From Paraburkholderia polaris (lineage in GTDB: Bacteria > Pseudomonadota > Gammaproteobacteria > Burkholderiales > Burkholderiaceae): a DNA stretch of 64,000 nucleotides. Positions 1 to 9,352 of the stretch are shown here, piece by piece (position 1 is the first letter of the stretch; every line of letters begins with the position of its first letter). The DNA lies in contig NZ_JABBGJ010000041.1 of the NCBI RefSeq assembly GCF_012927345.1, positions 1-64,000 on the forward strand, in the 5' to 3' direction. A program made the translations under genes and the position numbers. Below the pieces are notes generated by a model. That model saw nothing but the letters and a program-made list of their open reading frames with translations, ran no database searches and was not told the DNA's origin.

Positions 1-112
1 TGGATTGCCCATTCCCGGGTTTCCGCTGAATAGCGTTTCATTTCCCATTCGCTGTCCGCCCCCCATCTTTACATCAATCGGTTCGGGTGAGGCGACAACT
101 AGCCTGACATGG

Positions 113-1000
113 AGGGCCGCAAAGAAAGATAAGCAAAGAAAGCGGCTCAAACCGCCAATGCTAAGTGGGCGCCGTTGCTCGGAAGTGGTAGTGGCTCCGT
201 GGAATCCGGGCCCCCACAACTTCCACCCGGAGTGACTAAGGGCTGATCAGCTCCCACTCCGCACTACGTGCGTCGCGGACGGGTCTGCCAGGGAAACCAG
301 CGCCTTCGTTTTGGTGCCGTGCGAGCCGTCGGCTTCGCCTCGGCGACGCGCCTCTGCATTCACTTGGGAACCCCGCTTCAAATGTATTAGCCGGCACTCG
401 ACTGCTCAGACAATGTCAGCGGAGATGTCGTCCACTCCCGACTATGGGAATGATTCTCCGGGGCGAGTCGAACCTCAAGCCTGCGCCTCTGGCGCGCCGC
501 TTCGCGGCTCCGGGCTTGACCTTTTCCTCGCACCGGAAGGAAAGGCAGCTATCAAGTCGGGAATGACGAAATGAACTGAGACTGCCTGTCGAGTCAAGTG
601 CTGCTGTCTACAGTTCATGCGACTGCGGGCCACGGTTGCGTGACAAAACGCGAGAGCCCAAACGTAGTGGTGGGTTTGTGAAGTACGCTTCGGCGCGCGC
701 AGCGCCGCCGGAAGTATGACGCCCTTGTCACTCACGCCGAATGTGCGAGAACACAGATTCCAGATGCACCACTACCTCCTGCGAGCCACGGGCCCCACTT
801 AGCACTGGCGGTTTGAGCCGCTTTCTTTGCTTATCTTTCTTTGCGGCGGCAAAGAAAGTAAGTGCCGCCCCGCACAGGGGCGACCCTAATGGACCACTAA
901 CAAATCAAGCAAAGGCCAAAACGCCAGATCAAGGAAAGCCGAACGCTACAAGCGAACAGACAACAAAGCACCGCACAGGCAACCCATCCAAAACCCAAAA
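113..1000. repeat. Inverted-repeat intergenic element, copy 1 (decayed left arm)
   Basis: This gene-free stretch is a copy of the element seen intact at 21140-21934. The arm at about 113-225 (GCAAAGAAAG...AAGCGGCTCAAACCGC) is repeated in reverse complement at about 755-960, where the outer CCCCGCACAGGGGC palindrome is also present. The outer part of the left arm is missing. The interior shares the stretch around 'cttcggcgcgcgcagcgccgccgg' (about 690-712) with copies 2 and 3. It lies directly 3' of the binding-protein gene ending at 1038. Open frames across it show no recognisable protein and are judged non-coding. Bases 1-112 hold nothing I can name. Confidence 0.7.
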
Positions 1001-1037
1001 CCACAAAAACGCCGCCGCAAAAGGCAAAAAAACCACC

Positions 1038-2246
1038 TTATTCAGAAGCCCTCAACTTCTTAACCTCTGCATCCGACGGCTGCACACTAGCGCCGTCAAT
1101 ATACCGATACGAAGTCATCACACCCTTGCCATCCTTAAGACCGGTGACACCAACAAAAGCCCCCATTGTCGACTGATTATCCTGAGCCCGATAAGTAATC
1201 GGCCCAAAGGGCGTCTCCACCCCAAGCCCCTTGAACGCAGCAGCCAACTTATCCGAATCAGTAGACCCGGCCTTCTTGATCCCCGCCGCAATCGACATCA
1301 ACGCCGAGTACCCCACCACCGACCCAAGCCGCGGATAATCGTGATACTTCGCCTGATACGCATCCACAAACTTCTTGTTCGCCGCCGTATCGATCGAATA
1401 CCACGGATAGCCCGTCACGATCCAGCCAGTCGGCGCCTCCGCCCCCAACGGATCGAGATAGTCCGGCTCGCCCGTCAACAACGACACCACACTACGATCC
1501 TTGAACAACCCGCGCGTATTGCCCTCGCGCACAAACTTGCCGAGATCGGCGCCGAACAGCACGTTGAAAATCGCATCCGGCTTGGCATCGGCAATCGCCT
1601 GCGACACCGCGCCCGCATCGACATTACCCAGCGGCGTCGCCTGCTCGGCAACAAACTCCACGTCCGGCTGCGCCGCCGTCATCAGCTTCTTGAACGTCGC
1701 CACCGCCGATTGCCCGTACTCGTAGTTCGGATACACGAGTGCCCAACGCTTCTTCTTCAGCTTCACCGCCTCGGGCACCAGCATCGCCACCTGCATATAC
1801 GTCGAAGGACGCAGACGGTACGTGTATTTATTGCCGTCGGCCCAAACGATCTTGTCGGTCAACGGCTCGGCGGCGAGGAAGAAAATCTTCTTCTGCTTCG
1901 CGAAGTCAGTCAGCGCGAGGCCCGTGTTCGACAGGAAACCGCCGAACAGTAATTGCACCTGCTCGCGTGCAATCAACTCCTGCGCGACGCGAATCGTGTC
2001 GCCCGGATTGCCGTTGTCGTCGCGCGACACTACTTCGAGCGGTTTGCCGAGTACGCCGCCCGCCGCATTCACCTGTTCGAGCGCGAGATTCCAGCCGTTC
2101 TTGTAAGGCCCGAGAAAGGCAGGCTGCGCCTTGTAGCTGTTGATTTCGCCGATCTTGATGGTCTGCTGTGCGTTCGCGCCGAGGGCCGCGAACGATAGAA
2201 CCGTTGAAACCGTGAGGCGAGAGATCCATCCTGCGCGCGTGGTCAT
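1038..2246 (-). CDS. ABC transporter periplasmic substrate-binding protein (branched-chain amino acid / Peripla_BP_6 type)
   Basis: 402 aa. It should capture the substrate in the periplasm for the Liv-type importer encoded upstream in the same operon. The start ATG at 2246 is preceded by a clear GGAGAAACGC ribosome site and gives a signal peptide with cleavage after GANA (residue 26), followed by QQTIKIGEINSYK, the usual start of a Peripla_BP_6 domain. The typical AAGGVLGKPLEVVSRDDNGNP stretch follows near residues 60-80. Longer in-frame upstream extension would translate the 12-bp repeats at 2337-2396 into a His/Leu run and is not believed. It is the last gene of the catabolic operon. Family members bind amino acids, amides, urea or aromatic acids; here a pyridine carboxylate is an inference from the neighbours. 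Confidence 0.9.
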   Translation of the reverse strand: MTTRAGWISRLTVSTVLSFAALGANAQQTIKIGEINSYKAQPAFLGPYKNGWNLALEQVNAAGGVLGKPLEVVSRDDNGNPGDTIRVAQELIAREQVQLLFGGFLSNTGLALTDFAKQKKIFFLAAEPLTDKIVWADGNKYTYRLRPSTYMQVAMLVPEAVKLKKKRWALVYPNYEYGQSAVATFKKLMTAAQPDVEFVAEQATPLGNVDAGAVSQAIADAKPDAIFNVLFGADLGKFVREGNTRGLFKDRSVVSLLTGEPDYLDPLGAEAPTGWIVTGYPWYSIDTAANKKFVDAYQAKYHDYPRLGSVVGYSALMSIAAGIKKAGSTDSDKLAAAFKGLGVETPFGPITYRAQDNQSTMGAFVGVTGLKDGKGVMTSYRYIDGASVQPSDAEVKKLRASE

Positions 2247-2336
2247 GCGTTTCTCCGTTATCAAAAGGATTGCGGGAATGCGGTCGTTTTTATCAAGCGT
2301 TGAAGCGTTTCGTAATTCGGTCAGCGAGCCGTGGTG

Positions 2337-2396
2337 CAAGTTGTGCCACAAGTGGTGCTGCAAGTGGTGCTGCAAGTGATGCTGCAATCCGTGCTG
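2337..2396. repeat. Five tandem 12-bp repeats
   Basis: Unit CAAGTGGTGCTG, five consecutive copies (2337, 2349, 2361, 2373, 2385), the first and last degenerate. They sit in the 167-bp gap between the molybdenum hydroxylase gene and the binding-protein gene, so they would lie in the operon mRNA leader of the binding protein. Confidence 0.9.
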
Positions 2397-2413
2397 CAAT
2401 GCGTTTGGCGATT

Positions 2414-5400
2414 TCACTCTGCCCGCGGCGTCGCGCGGATTCTGGCGACGCTCGCCGTGACGTCCTGCCATGCCGGCTTGCCGCCGGCGAATTGCTGACG
2501 CAGGTATGTCACGAGTTCTGCGACCTGGGCGTCGTTGAAACTGTCGCGGTAAGCCGGCATCGTACCGAGTTCGGGGCGCGCAGGCGAGCCGATACCATCG
2601 AGAATCACGCGAATCAGATTATCAGGCGTCGTGCTGTGCAGATTCGTGTTAAGCGCTAGCGACGGATGCGCACCGAACAATTGCGGCCCGCTGCCAGTGT
2701 GATGACAGGCGGCACACGCGCCATCGAAGAGACGTGCACCGAGGCCCGTTGTCGGACCCGTAATCGCGCTGGCCTGCTCGTATTGACGTGCCATCGCCGC
2801 AGGATCGGCGTTAGCCTCCAGGGGATTCAAAGACGCCAGATACGTGGCCATCGCGCGAATATCGCTGTCAGGCAATGCCGCCAGTTCGCTGACGACCGGC
2901 GCCATCGGCCCGGCCGCGACACCATGCAGCGGCGCGTGACCGTCGCGCAGATAGCTGAACAGTTCGTCTTCGCTCCAGGGCACGGGCGCGTTGGAAAGCG
3001 TCGACAGCGCGGGCGCTTCCCACCCTTCCGCCAGGCCGCCGCCCATGAATGCGGCGCCGGTTTTCTCGGCGCCGAATGCATTGCGCGGGGTATGGCATGC
3101 ACTGCAATGGCCGAGGCCGTTCACGAGATACGCCCCACGATTCCATTGCGCACTTTGCGTCGCGCTGGCGGCAAACGTATTGCGCCCAAGAAATAGTCCG
3201 TTCCATACGGCCATCAACGGACGCACGCTGAACGGATACGCCAGCTTCGTTTCTGGCGGCCGGGAACGCACCGGCGTTTGCGCCATCAGGTACGCGTAGA
3301 GCGCTTTCAGGTCGTCGTCGGACGTGTTTTTGAACGACGTGTAGGGGAACACGGGGTACAGACGATGCCCGTCGCGGCTTATACCTTGCCGCATCGCCCG
3401 CACGAATGCGTCAAGGGACCATGTGCCGATGCCTGTCAGTCCATCAGGCGTGATGTTAGTGCTGTAGACGGTGCCGAATGGCGTATCGAGTGGTTTGCCG
3501 CCCGCATTCGGCACGCCATTGTGCGCGGTATGGCAAACCGCGCAATTGCCCAGCGACGCGAGCAGTTTGCCGCGCGCCACCAGCTCGGGCGTGAACGCGC
3601 TCGCAAGCGGTGGCGTAATCGGCGCGATAGCTTGCGGCGTCATAGCCAGTGCCCCGAGCCAGCCGGCCGCGCCCGCGGCGATTGCACCGAGAAAGCCGAG
3701 CCGCCAACGCTTCTTTTTGCGCGCAGCCGCTTCCTCCGCTTGCGCATCGGCGAGCGCGGCGCGAATCGTCTCGGGCGTGAACGGTGGCCTGCGAAAGCGC
3801 ACACCGGTCGCGTCGTACAGCGCGTTGGCTATCGCGGCGGCGCCAGGCAGCGACGCCGATTCGCCCGTGCCCATCGGCGGCTCGCCGTGGCGCGGCATCA
3901 TCACCACGTCGATCACCGGCACTTCACGAAAAGTCAGGATCGGATATGCGCCCCACTCCTGGCTCGTCACCGCGTTCTCGCCGAACGTCACGCGTTCTTT
4001 CAGCGCGCGGCTGGTTGCCTGGATCACATTGCCGTGTATCTGATGACGTACGCCGTCGGGATTCACCATGGTGCCGGTGTCCTGCCCGACCACCACGCGC
4101 GTCACGGCAAGCTCGCCGCTCTTGCGATTGACTTCGACGTCAGCGACCCACGCGGACCATGCCGCGCCGAAGCCAGGAAATTTGCTGTGCACATAGCGGG
4201 CGTAAGCGAAGCCTCTGCCGCGCGCAACGTCGCCCTCTTCCTGAGCATCTTTCGAAGCGGTGGTACGAGCTTGCCAGCCGGCTTTCTCAGCCACTGCCTT
4301 GACGAGATCGATCGCACGCGGATCAGTGAGATGTTTCAGCCGAAACTCAACGGGATCGACGCCCGCTTCCGCTGCGAGTTCGTCGATGAAAGACTCATGC
4401 GCGAACGTGTTCGGCAACGCGGACACGCCCCGCAGCCACGATGCTCGCACGATCGGCGGCGTGTCGTCGCAGACAATGCGCATGGTCCGGTAGTCGTATG
4501 GCGGCACGGACGTGCGGTCGCCCATTTCGAATACTTGCGGCTGCGCGGAGATGGTTCCGGTAAGCAGCAGTGCTAACGTGGGGGCATCGTTCGATGGATA
4601 GCGTGTCGCGAAATCGTATGCCGCGAGTTCGCCTTCTGCACTTAATGCGCCGCGCACATCCATCAATTGCGCAGCGCCTTTGGGCTCCCATGCATGCTCG
4701 TCTTCGCGCGATAGTTGCACGCGCACCGGACTGCCGGTTGCGCGCGATAGCAAGGCAGCGTCGGCGGCGACATCGTCCGCGCAATTGCGGCCATAGCAAC
4801 CCGCCGCGTCCATGCGCACGATTTCGATGTGCGCTTCATGCAGTGCCATCAGCAAAGCGAGATCGGCACGCGACGAATGGGGATTCTGCGTGCCCGACCA
4901 GACCTTCAGCTTCGCATCCCGGTAGTCGGCCACTGCGCACGACGGTCCAATCGACGCATGCATCTGAAACGGCCATACGTAGGTGCGTTCCAGCGTTCGA
5001 GCAGCGTCTTGCGCGAGTGCCGCGTCGATATCGCCCTCGATCACCAGATCGCGTCGTTTGACCGGATTCGCTCTTAGCGCCGCTTCCACTTCCTCGCTGG
5101 TTTCGAGCGGCGGCAAACCTTCTACTGCTTTCCACTGCACATTCAACCGCTTCACCGCCTGCTGCGCGACCTCTTCGCGCTCAGCCACGATGCCGACGAA
5201 ATCGCGGATCACCACGACCTTGACGATGCCGGGCAAGTCACGGATGGAGTTTTCATCGACGAGCAGCAGGCTATTGCCGATGAACTCGCCCTGCGCGACA
5301 CCCGCATAAGGCGGCCGTACGACGCGGCCGTGCAGCATGCCCGGCACGCGCACGTCGTGCACGAAACTCAATTCGCCCGTGGCCTTCGCGGGGATATCGA

Positions 5401-6025
5401 CACGCGGCGAGCTCTTGCCGACGATCTTGTACGTGTCGGGCGATTTCAGCGGCGCATCGGTGGCGAGCGTCAATTCAACGCGCCGTCCGGCGATCAGTTC
5501 GCCGTAGCCCATACCTTTGATGGCGTCGCCGTCGCGCTGAAAGACCACACCGTCGCGCACGTCGAGCTTGTCAGCACTCACATTCAGGCGTCGCGCCGCC
5601 TCCGCCAGCAAAAACTGCCGCGCCTGCGCCGCCGCCTGCCGCAACGGCACGGCTGAAATCTGGATCGTCGCGCTCGCAATCGTGGGACCCTGATTCGGCG
5701 CTTCGTTCGTGTGTCCAAGCACGATCGATACACGCGTCAACGGCACGTCGAGTTCTTCCGCGACGATCTGCGCGAGCGCTGTGCCGATGCCGGTACCAAG
5801 ATCGACATGACCATTGAACGCAACCACACTGCCGTCGTCGCGCACGACGAGAAACATGTCCGCTTCCGTCGGCACGAACGTGGACCGCGACCCCGGCTGC
5901 CCAATCGCGGCTCGCACCGGCGCTTGCGGGGGCCGCGTGACGATCAGCACATTCTGCGCGTCATGGAGCTGCTGCCGCGACGGCGGCACGGCCCGGCGAT
6001 CGACACTAAAATCCGGCCCGGTCAT
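2414..6025 (-). CDS. Molybdenum hydroxylase large subunit fused to three cytochrome c domains (nicotinate dehydrogenase NicB-like)
   Basis: 1203 aa, close to the size of Pseudomonas putida NicB. Residues 1-760 are an aldehyde-oxidase/IorB-type molybdopterin-binding subunit; the GTGES motif near its end supplies the expected active-site Glu. A basic patch and one hydrophobic segment (about 770-795) act as linker or membrane anchor, and three CxxCH haem motifs follow (CAVCH about 828, CSACH about 974, CAACH about 1103). Family knowledge: such enzymes hydroxylate an N-heteroaromatic ring with water and pass electrons through the 2Fe-2S subunit and haems to the respiratory chain. It overlaps the 2Fe-2S subunit gene by 4 bp. 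Nicotinate as substrate is inferred from the enamidase and reductase genes; isoquinoline- or aldehyde-type substrates remain possible. Confidence 0.88.
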   Translation of the reverse strand: MTGPDFSVDRRAVPPSRQQLHDAQNVLIVTRPPQAPVRAAIGQPGSRSTFVPTEADMFLVVRDDGSVVAFNGHVDLGTGIGTALAQIVAEELDVPLTRVSIVLGHTNEAPNQGPTIASATIQISAVPLRQAAAQARQFLLAEAARRLNVSADKLDVRDGVVFQRDGDAIKGMGYGELIAGRRVELTLATDAPLKSPDTYKIVGKSSPRVDIPAKATGELSFVHDVRVPGMLHGRVVRPPYAGVAQGEFIGNSLLLVDENSIRDLPGIVKVVVIRDFVGIVAEREEVAQQAVKRLNVQWKAVEGLPPLETSEEVEAALRANPVKRRDLVIEGDIDAALAQDAARTLERTYVWPFQMHASIGPSCAVADYRDAKLKVWSGTQNPHSSRADLALLMALHEAHIEIVRMDAAGCYGRNCADDVAADAALLSRATGSPVRVQLSREDEHAWEPKGAAQLMDVRGALSAEGELAAYDFATRYPSNDAPTLALLLTGTISAQPQVFEMGDRTSVPPYDYRTMRIVCDDTPPIVRASWLRGVSALPNTFAHESFIDELAAEAGVDPVEFRLKHLTDPRAIDLVKAVAEKAGWQARTTASKDAQEEGDVARGRGFAYARYVHSKFPGFGAAWSAWVADVEVNRKSGELAVTRVVVGQDTGTMVNPDGVRHQIHGNVIQATSRALKERVTFGENAVTSQEWGAYPILTFREVPVIDVVMMPRHGEPPMGTGESASLPGAAAIANALYDATGVRFRRPPFTPETIRAALADAQAEEAAARKKKRWRLGFLGAIAAGAAGWLGALAMTPQAIAPITPPLASAFTPELVARGKLLASLGNCAVCHTAHNGVPNAGGKPLDTPFGTVYSTNITPDGLTGIGTWSLDAFVRAMRQGISRDGHRLYPVFPYTSFKNTSDDDLKALYAYLMAQTPVRSRPPETKLAYPFSVRPLMAVWNGLFLGRNTFAASATQSAQWNRGAYLVNGLGHCSACHTPRNAFGAEKTGAAFMGGGLAEGWEAPALSTLSNAPVPWSEDELFSYLRDGHAPLHGVAAGPMAPVVSELAALPDSDIRAMATYLASLNPLEANADPAAMARQYEQASAITGPTTGLGARLFDGACAACHHTGSGPQLFGAHPSLALNTNLHSTTPDNLIRVILDGIGSPARPELGTMPAYRDSFNDAQVAELVTYLRQQFAGGKPAWQDVTASVARIRATPRAE

Positions 6026-6528
6026 GCCCGCGCTCCCTGATCCAGCGCCGGTTGCTCAGCGAGCAAAACCGCTGCGCGCTGCACCGCGCGCACGATCTCG
6101 ACATGCGTGCCGCACCGGCAGAGGTTGCGCGACAATTCCCGCCGAATCGTCTCGACGCTCGGATCCGGATCGCGATCGAGCAACGCTTTGGCGGTCATGA
6201 TCATGCCGTTCAGGCAATAGCCGCACTGCGCGGCCTGTTCTTCGATGAATGCCTGCTGCACCGGATGCAGTGCGTTGCGCGTGCCCAGTCCTTCGAGCGT
6301 GGTGATTTCACGCCCCAATGCAACCTTAGCGGTCGTCACGCACGAACGCCTCGGCATGCCGTCCAGCAATACCGTACACGCGCCGCATTCGCCGAGGCCG
6401 CAGCCGAATTTCGGACCGTTCAACGCGAGATCGTTACGCAGCAGATACAGCAGTGGCGTGTCGGCAGCGGCGCTGACCAGATGTGTCGCGCCGTTGACGT
6501 GCAGCGTAAGAGGCGCCGGGCGGTTCAT
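6022..6528 (-). CDS. 2Fe-2S small subunit of molybdenum hydroxylase (nicotinate dehydrogenase NicA-like)
   Basis: 168 aa. N-terminal ferredoxin domain with C43-x4-C48-x2-C51-x11-C63, and C-terminal helical [2Fe-2S]-binding domain with C102-x2-C105 (QCGYC) and C137/C139 (CRC). This is the complete cysteine set of the xanthine-oxidase-family small subunit. It transfers electrons from the molybdenum site of the partner subunit to its cytochrome domains. The ATG at 6528 gives the usual short N-terminus before PLTLHVNG; a GTG at 6543 is an alternative. The gene is translationally coupled to the large subunit (ATGA overlap) and lies 31 bp after the enamidase gene. Confidence 0.9.
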   Translation of the reverse strand: MNRPAPLTLHVNGATHLVSAAADTPLLYLLRNDLALNGPKFGCGLGECGACTVLLDGMPRRSCVTTAKVALGREITTLEGLGTRNALHPVQQAFIEEQAAQCGYCLNGMIMTAKALLDRDPDPSVETIRRELSRNLCRCGTHVEIVRAVQRAAVLLAEQPALDQGARA

Positions 6529-6559
6529 GACAATGCCGGCCACGCCGTGCGGCGCGCGC

Positions 6560-7759
6560 TCAAAGCACCACCGGCACTTCGGTCGCCGGTGGTGTATTGC
6601 GGCTGCGCCGGCAGCGGATCAAACCGTCGATCATCACCATGCCGACGCCGGGAATGTCGCCGAGTTGCACGCTTTCCAGCAGCGTATCGGCGGCTGTGTG
6701 CTGTGCACGGTCCATGAAGACGAGGTCGGCGGGACGGCCCACTTCGATTAGCCCCTGGCGCAGATTGCGTTGCCGCGCGGTGTTTCCGGTCGCGAAACAG
6801 AAAGCGATTTCAGCGGGGACGTCGGCGAGACTGGAGATCAGCGCGATCATCCGCAGAATGCCGAGCGGTTGCACGCCGGAACCCGCCGGGCTGTCGGTGC
6901 CGAGAATGATCCGATGCGGACACTTCAATTCGATCGCATGACGTGCGGTGAGCAGGGCGATCCGTTCGTTGCCGTTGTGAACGATCTCCAGCGCGCGGCT
7001 CGATTGTTCGCACAGATCGCATACGTGCCGATAGGAAAGCGATGTATGGCCGCCGTTGATGTGGCCGATCACGTCCGCATCGGCGGCGAGCACCACGTCT
7101 CTGTCGATCAGACCCGAGCCGGGAATCGACGGGCCGCCCGTGTGAATCGTGCTTTGAATGCCGTACTTGCGGGCCCACGCCACCATCTGCCCCGCTTCCT
7201 CGCCGCCCTTCACGCTGCCGAGACCCACTTCGCCGAGTAACTTCACGCCCGCTTCCGAGAGCTCCTTGAAGTCCTCCTCGACCATGCCCTTCTCGATCAC
7301 CGGCGCACCCGCCATGACTTTCACGCCGCCACCGACACCCGCGCCACGCATCCCTTCAAACGAGCGTTGAGCCGTAATGGCAAGCGCCTTTACACCGATC
7401 ACGTCTTTGGGACGGCCGGGCAAATGCACTTCGCCGGCGGAGATCATCGTCGTCACGCCGCCGTTCAGATTCGATTCGATCCAGCCCATCTGATTCTGGC
7501 GCGGCGTCCAGTCACCGAACACCGGATGCACGTGCGAGTCGATCAGACCAGGGGCGACGGTGGTGCCTTTGCAGTCGACGGTCGTTCGCGCGCCTTCGAG
7601 GTCGCAATCTTTCTCCCGGCCGACCGCGACGATCACGCCGTCGTCGATCAACAGCGTGTCCGCGTCGAGAATCGGCCAGTCGATGTCGCCGGATAACAGC
7701 AGACCAATGTTCGTTATGGCGACCTTGCCCGACAAGCCTGTCAACGTCTCTGCTGCCAT
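6560..7759 (-). CDS. Enamidase homologue (amidohydrolase family)
   Basis: 399 aa; ATG at 7759 has a good AGGAGAGGCAG ribosome site. It follows Eubacterium barkeri enamidase along its length by memory: HVH at 76-78, HGGVTTMISAG-like segment, GRPKD, GEVGLG (E177), HTGGPSIPGS (H206), GHINGG (H233), GTDS (D289), GDIPG and the C-terminal SRNTPPA. These are the expected binuclear metal ligands. The E. barkeri enzyme hydrolyses 1,4,5,6-tetrahydro-6-oxonicotinate to ammonia and 2-formylglutarate. Placed between ABC transporter ATPase and the hydroxylase genes, it probably opens the reduced ring. Other amide-ring substrates cannot be excluded. Confidence 0.85.
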   Translation of the reverse strand: MAAETLTGLSGKVAITNIGLLLSGDIDWPILDADTLLIDDGVIVAVGREKDCDLEGARTTVDCKGTTVAPGLIDSHVHPVFGDWTPRQNQMGWIESNLNGGVTTMISAGEVHLPGRPKDVIGVKALAITAQRSFEGMRGAGVGGGVKVMAGAPVIEKGMVEEDFKELSEAGVKLLGEVGLGSVKGGEEAGQMVAWARKYGIQSTIHTGGPSIPGSGLIDRDVVLAADADVIGHINGGHTSLSYRHVCDLCEQSSRALEIVHNGNERIALLTARHAIELKCPHRIILGTDSPAGSGVQPLGILRMIALISSLADVPAEIAFCFATGNTARQRNLRQGLIEVGRPADLVFMDRAQHTAADTLLESVQLGDIPGVGMVMIDGLIRCRRSRNTPPATEVPVVL

Positions 7760-7832
7760 CTGCCTCTCCTTTCGCAACGACTGCCGGGCGCCGCATGCGT
7801 GCAAACCCTGCACGCCTCGTTCGCCGATGGAA

Positions 7833-8546
7833 TCACACGCTCAAATAAGCGCGCCTCACTGTTTCGTTCTGTGCGAGTTCGCCGATCGTGCCGCTAAAGC
7901 GGATCTGTCCTTTCTCGAGGACGTACGCGCGGTCGCTGACCAGTTCGGCGAAGTGCAGGTTCTGTTCGGACAACAGAATCGACAGCCCTTCGCGCTTGAG
8001 TTCGAGAATCATGTTCGCCATCTGTTCGACGATCACGGGCGCGACGCCCTCGGACGGTTCGTCGAGCAGCACCAGATACGGATTGCCCATCAGCGTGCGT
8101 GAGACCGTGAGCATCTGCTGCTCGCCGCCGCTCATCTGGCCACCTGGACGTTTCGGCATTTCGCCGAGATTGGGAAAAAGACGGAACAATTTTTCCGGAG
8201 TCCATTCAGGCGCGCCGTCGCGTGGCGGCTGGCGGCCTGTATCGAGGTTCTCCATCACGGTCAGATCGGAGAACACGCGGCGGTCTTCGGGGACGAAGCC
8301 CATACCCATGCGCGCGATACGATACGGCTGCAACGCCGTGATGTTTTGCCCGCGAAAACGTACCTCTCCTTGACGACGCGGCAGCAATCCCATCACCGCT
8401 TTCATCGTTGTGGATTTGCCGGCGCCGTTGCGGCCCATCAGCGCGACGACTTCGCCGCGGCCAACTTCGAGGCCCACGTCGAACAGAATGTGCGCGCGGC
8501 CATAGAACGCATTGAGGCCGGAGACTTTCAGCATCGGCTCGCTCAT
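7833..8546 (-). CDS. livF: Branched-chain-type ABC transporter ATPase, LivF
   Basis: 237 aa. Walker A GRNGAGKST, signature MSGGEQQML (usual LSGGEQQML), Walker B LVLLDEPSEG, and the LivF-typical LSEQN switch region. It powers uptake with LivG and the fused permease. Its start overlaps the stop of livG by 4 bp (ATGA), indicating coupled translation. A 73-bp gap separates it from the enamidase gene. The transporter is embedded among catabolic genes, so it most likely imports the pathway substrate rather than leucine; the symbol describes family only. Confidence 0.92.
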   Translation of the reverse strand: MSEPMLKVSGLNAFYGRAHILFDVGLEVGRGEVVALMGRNGAGKSTTMKAVMGLLPRRQGEVRFRGQNITALQPYRIARMGMGFVPEDRRVFSDLTVMENLDTGRQPPRDGAPEWTPEKLFRLFPNLGEMPKRPGGQMSGGEQQMLTVSRTLMGNPYLVLLDEPSEGVAPVIVEQMANMILELKREGLSILLSEQNLHFAELVSDRAYVLEKGQIRFSGTIGELAQNETVRRAYLSV

Positions 8547-9352
8547 TGCAGCGCCCCTTGTCCTTGGTGGCCGCCTGCCGCTTCATGCAGCGGCGCGCGT
8601 GGCTGGAAGGTCTTGCCGGTGCCGAAATAGACTTCCTGCACGCGTGCGTCGTTGCGGATCGTTTCGGCGTCGCCCTCGGCGATCAGCTTGCCACGCGCGA
8701 GCACGATCATGCGATCGGCGTAGGCGAATACAACGTCCATGCTGTGCTCGGTAAACAGCACGCCGATTTTGTGCTCGGTGACGAGACGCTTGGTCAGCGC
8801 CATCAGTTCGTTGCGCTCCTTTGGCGCCATGCCGGCAGTGGGCTCGTCCATCAGCAGCAGCTTCGGGCGGTTTGCCAGCGCGATAGCGAGTTCGACTCGT
8901 TTGACGTCTCCGTATGCGAGCACACCACAGGCGCGGTTCGCGTCGGCGCCCATGCCGACCTGTTCGAGCAGCGTCATGGCTTCATCGGCGTAGCGCGAGC
9001 CCGCGGATTTCCACAGACCGAACGTCTTGCGTTCACGCGAGACCAGGGCCATCTGCACGTTCTCGAGCACGGTCATCGAATTGAAGGTCGCGGCAATCTG
9101 AAACGTGCGGCCGACACCCAGCCGCCAGATATCGCGTGGCCGCATGCCAACCAACTCATGATCGTTGAGGCGAATCGAACCGGACGACGGCTGCAGCTGC
9201 CCGTTGACCATGTTGAAGCAGGTCGACTTGCCCGCGCCATTCGGACCCAGCAGAGCCAGCAGTTGACCGGCTTCAAGATCGAAGGAAACATCGTCGACCG
9301 CTTTCAGGCCGCCGAACGATTTGGAGAGGCCACTAACGCGCAGCAAGCTCAT
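8543..9352 (-). CDS. livG: Branched-chain-type ABC transporter ATPase, LivG
   Basis: 269 aa. Walker A GPNGAGKST, an LAYGDVKRVELA signature (LivG-type, less canonical than LSGGQ), Walker B LLLMDEPTAGM and the H-loop TEHSMD. The C-terminal tail of about 20 residues after FGTG is longer than usual. It overlaps the permease gene upstream and livF downstream by 4 bp each. Role: second nucleotide-binding subunit of the importer. Confidence 0.92.
   Translation of the reverse strand: MSLLRVSGLSKSFGGLKAVDDVSFDLEAGQLLALLGPNGAGKSTCFNMVNGQLQPSSGSIRLNDHELVGMRPRDIWRLGVGRTFQIAATFNSMTVLENVQMALVSRERKTFGLWKSAGSRYADEAMTLLEQVGMGADANRACGVLAYGDVKRVELAIALANRPKLLLMDEPTAGMAPKERNELMALTKRLVTEHKIGVLFTEHSMDVVFAYADRMIVLARGKLIAEGDAETIRNDARVQEVYFGTGKTFQPRAPLHEAAGGHQGQGALQ

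Noticed and set aside
455..500. tRNA-like T-arm (GGTTCGACTC on the minus strand)
   Set aside because: The flanking five bases do not pair into a T stem and no acceptor or anticodon arm can be drawn; it is part of the repeat element.
741..1952. Long plus-strand open frame opposite the binding-protein gene and repeat element
   Set aside because: It is Arg/His-rich, has no family resemblance and runs through the repeat and antisense to a well supported gene; such frames are expected at high GC.
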